Shown here: piece after piece, positions 42,521-49,729 of the stretch
Numbering within the stretch: the stretch's first letter is position 1
Layout of the letters: each line of letters starts with the position of its first letter
Source: Nocardia wallacei
GTDB lineage: Bacteria; Actinomycetota; Actinomycetes; Mycobacteriales; Mycobacteriaceae
Assembly: GCF_014466955.1 (NCBI RefSeq)
Contig: NZ_AP023396.1
Span: forward strand, 4,278,001-4,342,000
Reading direction: 5' to 3'
Length of the DNA stretch: 64,000 nucleotides
The notes under the pieces: model-generated
Databases searched by the model: none
What the model was told of the DNA's origin: nothing
Seen by the model: the letters and a program-made list of their open reading frames with translations, nothing else
Made by a program: the position numbers and the translations under genes

Positions 42521-43033
42521 GTGGCGTTGTTCGAACCCGCCTCGGCCGATGCGGACCCGGTTCCGGCGTCCGACAGTCCCGTGCGCGCGGATCCTTCGCC
42601 ACGAAGGATGGTGGAAATGAACCGCGCCGACGCGATGCGCCTGTTGGCCGGCTCGCCTTTCGGCCGCGTCGTGTTCACCCGTGACGCGCTGCCGGCCGTC
42701 CGGACGGTGAACCACCAGGTCGATGGTGACGGCAACATCATCATCCGGACCCGATTGACCTCCCGCCTCACCGACACGGTCCGGTCCGAGCCCGCCGTCG
42801 TCGTGGCCTACCAGGCCGACGACATCGATCCGATCGAGCGCACCGGCTGGTCGGTCGTGGTCACCGGCATGGCCCGTCCGGTTGCCGATCCGGAGCGTGT
42901 CGCCCACTACGAGAAGACCCTGCGACCATGGATCGACGGTGTCGCCGATGTCGTGGTCGCGATCGAACCGACCCTCGTCACCGGCCGCCGGCTGGTCCCG
43001 CAGCACACCGACGCCGGTCCCATCGCTTCGTAG
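42521..43033 (+). CDS. Pyridoxamine-5'-phosphate-oxidase-like (PPOX) split-barrel protein
   Basis: 170 residues from GTG 42521. The PPOX fold begins at about residue 30: [33 protein letters not shown], then [19 protein letters not shown] and [19 protein letters not shown], ending [15 protein letters not shown]. Family members bind flavin or F420; M. tuberculosis Rv0080 and Rv3129 are DosR-regulated examples. The first 30 residues look disordered; a downstream ATG near 42617 (with GGTGGAA) is a possible alternative start. It precedes dosR copy 2 by about 100 bp. A decayed relative is at 15818-16057. Confidence 0.82.
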   Translation: MALFEPASADADPVPASDSPVRADPSPRRMVEMNRADAMRLLAGSPFGRVVFTRDALPAVRTVNHQVDGDGNIIIRTRLTSRLTDTVRSEPAVVVAYQADDIDPIERTGWSVVVTGMARPVADPERVAHYEKTLRPWIDGVADVVVAIEPTLVTGRRLVPQHTDAGPIAS

Positions 43034-43134
43034 TGTGCCGATACCCGGCCGCGGACCGAACGCCTACGGCGTCAGGCGTATCGGACCGCTATCGTGAGTG
43101 GTGATCGGTTTCGCGGTGCGAGGAGGCTGTGCCG

Positions 43135-43785
43135 GTGATCAAGGTATTTCTCGTCGATGATCACGAGATCGTGCGTCGCGGCTTGGTCGACCTGCTGAAC
43201 GACGATCCGGAGTTGACGGTGATCGGCGAGGCGGGCTCCGTGCGCGAGGCGCTGGCGCGAATCCCGGCGCTGCGGCCGAACGTCGCGGTGCTCGACGTAC
43301 GGTTGCCCGACGGCAACGGTATCGAGCTGTGCCGGGATCTGCTGTCGCAGCTCGACGAGCTGCGGTGCTTGATCTTCACCTCGTTCACCGACGATCAGGC
43401 GATGCTCGACGCGATCCTCGCCGGCGCCAGCGGATACGTCGTGAAGGACATCAAAGGTCTGGAGTTGGCGCGCGCGGTGAAGGAGGTCGGGGCCGGGCGG
43501 TCGATGCTGGACAACCGCGCCGCCGCGGCCTTGATGCAGCAGTTGCGCCGCCGTATCGAGGACCGCGATGATCCGCTGGCCGGGCTGACCGCCAAGGAGC
43601 GCGAGATTCTCGATCTGCTCGCCGAAGGACTGACCAACCGAGAGATCGGTGAGCGCATGTTCCTCGCGGAGAAGACCGTGAAGAATTACGTCTCACGGTT
43701 GCTGAGCAAACTCGGACTCGAACGGCGTACCCAGGCGGCGGTATACGCGGCCGAACTGCGCGGCCGGCCAGGCGCGAAAAGCTGA
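43135..43785 (+). CDS. devR: DosR/DevR-type response regulator, copy 2
   Basis: 216 residues, about as close to M. tuberculosis DosR as copy 1. Receiver residues D8, D9, D54, T82 and K104 and HTH residues of [15 protein letters not shown] are intact. GTG 43135 is preferred over GTG 43129 because GAGGAGG (43120-43126) lies at proper distance only for the former and because the resulting N-terminus ([16 protein letters not shown]) aligns with DosR. No DosR-like box was seen in its 100-bp upstream gap, unlike copy 1. No sensor kinase nearby. Stop directly abuts the stop of the convergent ATPase gene (TGATCA). Confidence 0.95.
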   Translation: MIKVFLVDDHEIVRRGLVDLLNDDPELTVIGEAGSVREALARIPALRPNVAVLDVRLPDGNGIELCRDLLSQLDELRCLIFTSFTDDQAMLDAILAGASGYVVKDIKGLELARAVKEVGAGRSMLDNRAAAALMQQLRRRIEDRDDPLAGLTAKEREILDLLAEGLTNREIGERMFLAEKTVKNYVSRLLSKLGLERRTQAAVYAAELRGRPGAKS

Positions 43786-46359
43786 TCAGCGGGACCTGCG
43801 GAGTCTGCGGCTCTTGTAGGCCGTGTCGGCCAGCAGCACAGCAGGCATGGCCAGGGCGGCCGCCAGGAATCCCCAGCCGTTCGGTGCCGCGTGGTCGAGC
43901 AGATCGGCGAGCGGGGGGATATAGAGGAATGCGGCGAGCATGCCGAGCTCCGCGAGCACGGCACCGAGCAGAAGACGGTTGGCCCGCAACGGAACCCGCC
44001 ACACCGGGCGCACCGTGCTGCGACAAGCGAAAGCGTTCGCCACCTGCCCGAACACCACCGCGGTGAACGCCGCACCCGACGCCGCGGCGAGTTCTGTTCC
44101 AGCAGGGAACGATTGGCCCGGCCGCCACCCGACAGCGAGCAGGGAGACTACGAAGGCGGCGAGGGCCATCACCGCCTCGACGGGCCCCAGGACACCGAAC
44201 GCTCGGGCGAACAGCCGCCGGTCCAGCAGGTGCCCCCGCACCGGGGGACGATCCAGCACATGGCGCGCCGGAGGCTCGGCGCCGAGCGCGAGCGCGGGCA
44301 ACACATCGGTACCGATATCGAGAGCCAGCACCTGCAACACGCCCAGGGCCAGTGGGAACGAACCTCCCGACAACGCCCAGACCACGAACGGCGCCAGCTC
44401 GGCGACGTTGTCGGTGAGGTGATAGGTGAGGAACCGGCGAATATCGGCGAACGTGGCACGACCCTGTTCCACGGCCGCCACGATGGTCCCGAAATCATCG
44501 TCGAGCAACACCAGATCCGCCGCCTCCCGGGCGACATCGGTACCCGAGAGCCCCATCGCGACACCGATGGCCGCCTCGCGGAGCGCCGGTGCGTCGTTGA
44601 CGCCGTCACCGGTCATCGCGAGCACATGACCGCGCGCTTGCAGCGCCTGCGCGATCCGGAGCTTGTCCTCCGGAGTCACCCGGGCCACCACGACGCCGTC
44701 CCGATCCAGCGCCTCCCCCAACTCGGCCGGCCCGGCGGGCAGGTCGCTTCCGGTGAAAACCGGCCCCCCGAGCTCGCTCAGCCCTACCTCCCGAGCGATG
44801 GCCCGTGCGGTCACCGGGTGGTCACCGGTGATCATGGCCACCCGGATACCGGCACGACGGCACGCCTGGATCGCTGCGGTGACCCCGGGCCGTGGCGGAT
44901 CCTCGAGCGCCACCAAACCGAGAAGGGCCAATTCCCGCTCCGCCTCGTCTGCCGAGTCGGGGATCCGGCCCGCGACCGAGCCTGCGGCGACAGCGAGCAC
45001 ACGGAAGCCACGCGCCGCCAGCCGATGCACCGCGTCGGCCGCCTCCGCATCCGGGGCACACCGAGGGAGAACCGCATCGGGGGCGCCCTTCACCAGCACC
45101 CGGTCGCCCACCACGACCGACATCCGACGCCGGCGCGGGTCGAAGGGGAAACGGGCGAGTTCGGGGTCGGCGCCGGTTTCCTCCGCGGCGCCCGCGCGGT
45201 GGGCGAACGCGTCCAGCGCCGCTTCCATCGGGTCGCCCTGCGCGACCCACCGGCCGTCTCGCTGGACCGCACGGCCCGACGAACACCGGCGGGCCGCCCA
45301 CGCGAGTTTCCGTACCGCCGCCGAACACGTCGCCGGCGCGTATGCCACCCGACCTTCGGGTCGATACCCGGTCCCGTCCACGGTGGCGACGCCGCCGGGC
45401 ATCCAGACCTCCACGACCGACATCTCGTTGCGCGTGAGGGTGCCCGTCTTGTCGGTGCAGATGAAGGTCGTGGAGCCGAGCGTCTCCACGGCTTCGAGGT
45501 GCCGCACCAAGGCACGGCGGTCCGCCATCCGCTGCGCGCCCATCGCCAGCGACAACGTCACGGTCGGCAACAACCCGCAGGGCACCACCGCGACCGTGAC
45601 ACCGACCGCGAACAGGAACCCGTCGGCGGCCGGAGTGCCCAGCAGCAGCGCCGCCGAGAAGAACACGCCACCGATCACGACTGCGACGACCGCGATGATG
45701 CGCGAGATCCGGTCCAGCTCTCGTCGCAGGGGCGTGCGCACCGACCGTTGCGCCTGAGTGAGTTTCGCGATTCCGGCCAGCCGAGTGTCGCTACCGGTGG
45801 CCGTCACGGTGGCGCGAGCTTCCCCTTCGACGACGAAACACCCGGCGAACACCGGTTCGCCGGACGTCGGGTGCCCCGGCACGCTCTCGCCGGTCAACGC
45901 CGCTGTATCCACGGCCAGCGCCCGCACCTCGTCCAGCCGCAGATCCGCCGAGATCCGATCACCTTCCGTCAGGAGCACCACGTCGCCGACGACCATTCGT
46001 TCTGCCGGTATCCGCTGCGCGGCACCGTCGCGGAGAACGGTCACCTGACGCGGGAGCAGGGTTCGCAGCCGCTCGGCGGCATGCTCGGCTCGCTGCTCCT
46101 GCGCGAACGCGAACGCCGCATTGAGTACCACCACCGCGAACACCGCGAGACCCAATTGCGGCATACCGGCTATGAACGCCAACGCACCGGCCACCCAGAA
46201 CAACAGGGCGAAGAAGTGGACCATTTCCGCGGTGAAGCGCCGCCACGCCGGCATCTGACGCCTGACCGGCAACGCGTTCGGCCCGTCCCGCCGCAGTCGG
46301 GAAGCGGCTTCGGCGGCGGTGAGCCCCCGGAAACCGGACGCCAGACCGGTTGCCGTCAT
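43786..46359 (-). CDS. P-type cation ATPase (P2-like) with an altered ion-binding motif
   Basis: 857 residues. TGES actuator loop near 156, phosphorylation site CTDKTGTLT with D303, hinge GDGVNDAPALREA and about ten membrane helices. Fourth-helix motif is VAVVPCGLLPTVT (260-267): P2 ATPases have PEGL here, so the ion-coordinating Glu is replaced by Cys261. The sixth helix carries LALDIGTDVLPALALGAEPP, most like the Na/K-H/K group. The transported ion is therefore uncertain, possibly a soft metal. It is translationally coupled (ATGA) to a small upstream membrane protein. Convergent with dosR copy 2. Confidence 0.87.
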   Translation of the reverse strand: MTATGLASGFRGLTAAEAASRLRRDGPNALPVRRQMPAWRRFTAEMVHFFALLFWVAGALAFIAGMPQLGLAVFAVVVLNAAFAFAQEQRAEHAAERLRTLLPRQVTVLRDGAAQRIPAERMVVGDVVLLTEGDRISADLRLDEVRALAVDTAALTGESVPGHPTSGEPVFAGCFVVEGEARATVTATGSDTRLAGIAKLTQAQRSVRTPLRRELDRISRIIAVVAVVIGGVFFSAALLLGTPAADGFLFAVGVTVAVVPCGLLPTVTLSLAMGAQRMADRRALVRHLEAVETLGSTTFICTDKTGTLTRNEMSVVEVWMPGGVATVDGTGYRPEGRVAYAPATCSAAVRKLAWAARRCSSGRAVQRDGRWVAQGDPMEAALDAFAHRAGAAEETGADPELARFPFDPRRRRMSVVVGDRVLVKGAPDAVLPRCAPDAEAADAVHRLAARGFRVLAVAAGSVAGRIPDSADEAERELALLGLVALEDPPRPGVTAAIQACRRAGIRVAMITGDHPVTARAIAREVGLSELGGPVFTGSDLPAGPAELGEALDRDGVVVARVTPEDKLRIAQALQARGHVLAMTGDGVNDAPALREAAIGVAMGLSGTDVAREAADLVLLDDDFGTIVAAVEQGRATFADIRRFLTYHLTDNVAELAPFVVWALSGGSFPLALGVLQVLALDIGTDVLPALALGAEPPARHVLDRPPVRGHLLDRRLFARAFGVLGPVEAVMALAAFVVSLLAVGWRPGQSFPAGTELAAASGAAFTAVVFGQVANAFACRSTVRPVWRVPLRANRLLLGAVLAELGMLAAFLYIPPLADLLDHAAPNGWGFLAAALAMPAVLLADTAYKSRRLRRSR

Positions 46360-46538
46360 GGGTATCGCGTCTTCACACTCATGCGACCTGCCTCACCGGC
46401 CGAGGGCGCGGTGCCCGTCGCATACGGCAGCGGCCGGCGACGCGTCCAACGCACCGCCGTCCAGACCGCTCCCAGACAGAGCAGCGCGGCCACCACCACA
46501 CCCGCGACCACCAGAATCAACACCGCCGCTGTACCCAT
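46356..46538 (-). CDS. Small single-span membrane protein coupled to the P-type ATPase
   Basis: 60 residues: a hydrophobic helix (about 3-28, MGTAAVLILVVAGVVVAALL-type) then a basic tail WTRRRPLPYATGTAPSAGE. Its stop overlaps the ATPase start (ATGA), so both are made together. GGAAGGA stands upstream of the ATG. Resembles in layout the small accessory subunits of cation pumps (such as KdpF), but I see no specific homology. It could regulate or stabilise the ATPase. Confidence 0.65.
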   Translation of the reverse strand: MGTAAVLILVVAGVVVAALLCLGAVWTAVRWTRRRPLPYATGTAPSAGEAGRMSVKTRYP

Positions 46539-47067
46539 ACATCCGGATTCCTTCCATCGCATCGGGCGAGTGATCACGGGCTGTACAAGTAGTCGATCGA
46601 TTCCGCGTACGAATTCGTCGTCACACCACCACAGCATCGGGATGGCAGGACCACTCGGACGACGACGCTGTCGCCCCGTACCGGTTCCGTCACCGCAGCC
46701 GAGCCGAGGTCGCGAATCCTGGATCTCGGCTACGGAGTACCTCTGATCATTCGCCACCCGTAATCGCCACGCCGAGAGCCGGAAGTCCCCCGAATGCCGG
46801 GCCTTGGAACTCCTTCCGAATCGCACCCGCAGCATCACCGGTGTCTCAGAGAGCCGGTCCCGATACGTACCGCCCGATGGCGAGACCGACTGCATCGGAA
46901 AGGCTGAGCACACACCGGACTCGGCTGGAACCGGAGCCGCAGGTCGGGCGCGGCGATGCCCAAGGACCCGCGATCACCAGGACCGCTGTCTCTACAGCGC
47001 GCTCGGAGTTGCTGATCGAATCTAGGCAGACCGCGTCGGGGCGGCATAGGGAGGTAGGAGAACGGAC
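46539..47067. other. 529-bp intergenic region between divergent operons
   Basis: No gene I can support. Contains a possible DosR-like site on the minus strand, GGGACTTCCGGCTC (46786-46799, 10 of 14) but 248 bp from the nearest minus-strand start, and a weaker one near 46956. It is slightly less GC-rich than the surroundings. Probably holds the promoters of the ATPase operon and of the 47068-52580 operon. Confidence 0.45.
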
Positions 47068-47106
47068 ATGGCGGATATCGAATGGCCCCGGGGGTTCGCG
47101 AAATGA
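47068..47106 (+). CDS. Possible leader peptide of the membrane/RHH-dikinase-phosphatase operon
   Basis: MADIEWPRGFAK, with a strong ribosome site (GGAGGTAGGAG) before its ATG. Its TGA overlaps the ATG of the next gene (ATGA), which lacks a good Shine-Dalgarno sequence of its own. Third occurrence in this window of this leader layout. Confidence 0.42.
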   Translation: MADIEWPRGFAK

Positions 47107-47408
47107 GCACGACCCGGCGCTCGAGTTGGCTGCTGACGCTCGTCGTACTGGCGGCCGGCATCGGCATCATCGATGCGGCGACAGCACGCACTTGGGATCT
47201 CGTCGCCGTGTTCGGCGTGATCATGGCCCTCGCGGTGGCCGCGGCCTCGGGCCTGCCCGGCGGCCGTCGTGTCCTCACCCTGCGCCCTGACCTGGCGCAC
47301 TGGCTGGCTCTGCGTGCGGCGGCCGCCGGGGAGCCGCCCGATCGCGTCGCAGACCGGGCGATAGCCGCCTATCGCGCCGGAATGACCGACCAGGAACCGC
47401 ACGCATGA
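47103..47408 (+). CDS. Small membrane protein with RHH-like C-terminal segment
   Basis: 101 residues. Two predicted membrane helices (about 8-25 and 30-50) followed by a cytoplasmic region VLTLRPDLAHWLALRAAAAGEPPDRVADRAIAAYRAGM that has the strand-helix-helix spacing of ribbon-helix-helix proteins (a short beta strand then two helices). No named family recognised. It overlaps its leader upstream and the RPH-like gene downstream (ATGA), so it is translated as part of the operon. It may tether or regulate the downstream enzymes. Confidence 0.6.
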   Translation: MSTTRRSSWLLTLVVLAAGIGIIDAATARTWDLVAVFGVIMALAVAAASGLPGGRRVLTLRPDLAHWLALRAAAAGEPPDRVADRAIAAYRAGMTDQEPHA

Positions 47409-49729
47409 CCGAAACCACGCGCGCACTCGCCGAGGCCGGCCGGTCGGGCGCACACGACGAACCGGCCGTTCACCTCCTCGACGGCGCCGGCGCACCCGCG
47501 ACTCTGATCGGTGGCAAGGCAGCCGCACTGGACAGGCTGATCGGCTGGCACTTTCCGGTGCCCGCGGCGGCGGCCGTCACCGCCGCCGCCTACCGGCTCG
47601 TCGCCCGCGGGCCGACCGTCACCGCCGTGCTCGCCCGGTTGGCAGACGGGGACGACATCGACGCGGAAGAGATCGACGACGCGTTTCATCGCGACGGATT
47701 ACCCGCGGATATCGCCGAACAGGTCTACACCGCCGCCGCGCGGGTGGGGAACGGGCTGGCCGTCGCGATCCGGTCCTCCGCAACGGTCGAGGACATGGAT
47801 ACTTCGTCGTTCGCCGGGCAGTACGTGTCCGTACTGGACGTCGAAGCCACCGACCCCGCCGCCGTCGAGCGGGCAGTGCTCACGGTCTTCGCCTCACTGC
47901 ACCATCCGGCGCCCCGTGCGTATCGACGGGCGCTGGGGGTCGCCGCCGACGACGCGGCGATGGCCGCCCTGATGATGCCGATGGTGCCCGCGCTACGCAG
48001 TGGCGTGCTGTTCACCCAAGACCCCACGGGCTCCCCCGGCACCATGCGGATCGAGACCGTCGCCGGGCTCGCCGACGTACTGGTATCCGGCAAGCGGACA
48101 CCACAGGTCACACTGGTACGAGACGGTGCCCTGCCCTCGCAGGCAGCAGCACCCGAACTCGCCTCGCTCGTCACCCTCGCGCAGGACATCGCCCGACGCA
48201 CGGGCTGCGCGCAGGACGTCGAATGGGCCTGGGACGGCGAGCGGCTGTGGATCGTGCAGGCACGCCCGATCACCGTCACCGCCACCGCGCCCGATCCGCT
48301 CGACACGCCTGTGGGCCTGCTTGCCCACCGTGAGTTCACCACGACGGGGATCGCCGAGATGCTGCCGGGGGTGCTCGGACCGCTGCGGTGGGACATCTGC
48401 TCGTATGCCGTCGAAGAAGCCCTGCGTGGCATGTTCGGCGCACTCGGCTCGCTCCCCTGCCTCGAGGACTCCCGGCGCCGGTTACTCGTCAGGGTCGACG
48501 GCCGCGCCGCTCTGGACAATTCCCTCGCCGCCGCACCACCGTCCGGTTCGATCGGACGTCTGGAGCGGCTCCGCCATCGCCGCCGTGCCCTGCGCGCTCG
48601 TCGGCACGCCCGGTTCGACGCCGACGTGGCGATCCAGGCGGCCGCCGACATCGACTCCGCCGCCCGAGATCTCACCGGCCTGCCCAGCTCGGAGCTCCTG
48701 CGCTACCACTGCGCACTGATCGATCTGCTCGTGCGGGCCATGACGGCAGAGGTCACCGTCGCCGCGGACGCCGGTGCGATCCACGCCGGACTCCAGGTTT
48801 TGCTCGCCCGCTACCTGCCGGAGCCGCAGGCCCAGCGGCTCGCCGCCGCCGCGGCCGTCCCGGACACGGCGCTCGTGCCGAATCGCCGTGCCAGCGCGGC
48901 GATTCCGGCCGGGCCGACCTGGCTGGAGCTCGGTATCGATCCGCCCGAGACTTCCGTCGTCACCGATCACCGGACCGTGCTCGACCAGATCCGCGAGGCC
49001 GTCGAAGCCGGACCGCGACGGCCGAGTACCGCTATCGGGCGATGGCTGACGCAGCGGCGTGTCGAACGGCTCACCGGCGAGGCGGCCGCACAGCTGGCAC
49101 GCCGTGAAGCGGCGAAACAGGCGATTCTCTTGCTGGGCGGGGAGATTCGCCGAATCCACCTGGAAATCGGTGCGTGGTTGGCCGATCGCGGTGTCACCGC
49201 GGACCTGCTCGACGTCGAATTGCTCACAGTGCGCGAACTTCGCACGGCTCTGCGCGATGACTTCGCCCCCGCGCGCGCCGAGCTGGCGCGCCGCCGCCGC
49301 TGGTTGCGCCGCCACGAACAGCGAGACCCGTTGCCGCAGCGCTTCACCGGCGTTCCGCAAGCCACTCGCGCGGCCGCACCGTCGGGGCAGCGGATGACCG
49401 GCTGGGCCGCCGGAGCGGGACGCTTCCGGGGTGTCGCGCGGCACCTCACCGATCCCGGACAACCGCTGCGCCCCGATGAGGTACTCCTGGCGGTGACGAC
49501 CGACCCATCTTGGGCGCCGCTGCTGATGCGGTGCGGCGCCATGGTGATCGAACAGGGCGGGCCGCTGTCGCACGCGGCCATCCTGGCTCGTGAATTCGGT
49601 GTTCCGGCCGTGTTCAACCTCCCCGGCGCCGCAGCCGCACTGGACGGACGGCTCGTGGATGTCGACGGCGACACCGGCGCCGTGACGGTTCTCGAGGAAG
49701 AGGAAGCCGATGTCGCACCGCGCCCCTGA
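47405..49729 (+). CDS. Rifampicin-phosphotransferase-like dikinase of unknown substrate
   Basis: 774 residues. N-terminal ATP-binding domain (about 25-290) with LIGGKAAALDRL, VAIRSSATVEDMDTSSFAGQYVSVL and ERLWIVQARPITV; a central helical domain (about 300-640) starting GIAEMLPGVLGPLRWDI, the RPH-family hallmark; and a C-terminal swivel domain (about 650-765) with catalytic His723 in GGPLSHAAILAREFGVPAV. There is no PEP-binding barrel, unlike ppsA at 40012. In RPH the central domain binds rifampicin and receives the beta-phosphate of ATP. Here the centre is divergent, so the target could be a cell metabolite. Coupled to both neighbours. Confidence 0.83.
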   Translation: MTETTRALAEAGRSGAHDEPAVHLLDGAGAPATLIGGKAAALDRLIGWHFPVPAAAAVTAAAYRLVARGPTVTAVLARLADGDDIDAEEIDDAFHRDGLPADIAEQVYTAAARVGNGLAVAIRSSATVEDMDTSSFAGQYVSVLDVEATDPAAVERAVLTVFASLHHPAPRAYRRALGVAADDAAMAALMMPMVPALRSGVLFTQDPTGSPGTMRIETVAGLADVLVSGKRTPQVTLVRDGALPSQAAAPELASLVTLAQDIARRTGCAQDVEWAWDGERLWIVQARPITVTATAPDPLDTPVGLLAHREFTTTGIAEMLPGVLGPLRWDICSYAVEEALRGMFGALGSLPCLEDSRRRLLVRVDGRAALDNSLAAAPPSGSIGRLERLRHRRRALRARRHARFDADVAIQAAADIDSAARDLTGLPSSELLRYHCALIDLLVRAMTAEVTVAADAGAIHAGLQVLLARYLPEPQAQRLAAAAAVPDTALVPNRRASAAIPAGPTWLELGIDPPETSVVTDHRTVLDQIREAVEAGPRRPSTAIGRWLTQRRVERLTGEAAAQLARREAAKQAILLLGGEIRRIHLEIGAWLADRGVTADLLDVELLTVRELRTALRDDFAPARAELARRRRWLRRHEQRDPLPQRFTGVPQATRAAAPSGQRMTGWAAGAGRFRGVARHLTDPGQPLRPDEVLLAVTTDPSWAPLLMRCGAMVIEQGGPLSHAAILAREFGVPAVFNLPGAAAALDGRLVDVDGDTGAVTVLEEEEADVAPRP

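Noticed and set aside
43891..46746. Very long antisense reading frame (about 950 codons) opposite the P-type ATPase
   Set aside because: Composition is dominated by R, G, H, Q and P with no domain, and it mirrors a well-supported gene; typical open antisense frame in high-GC DNA. The same applies to 16247-18592, 49988-52762, 52614-55139 and 720-2114.
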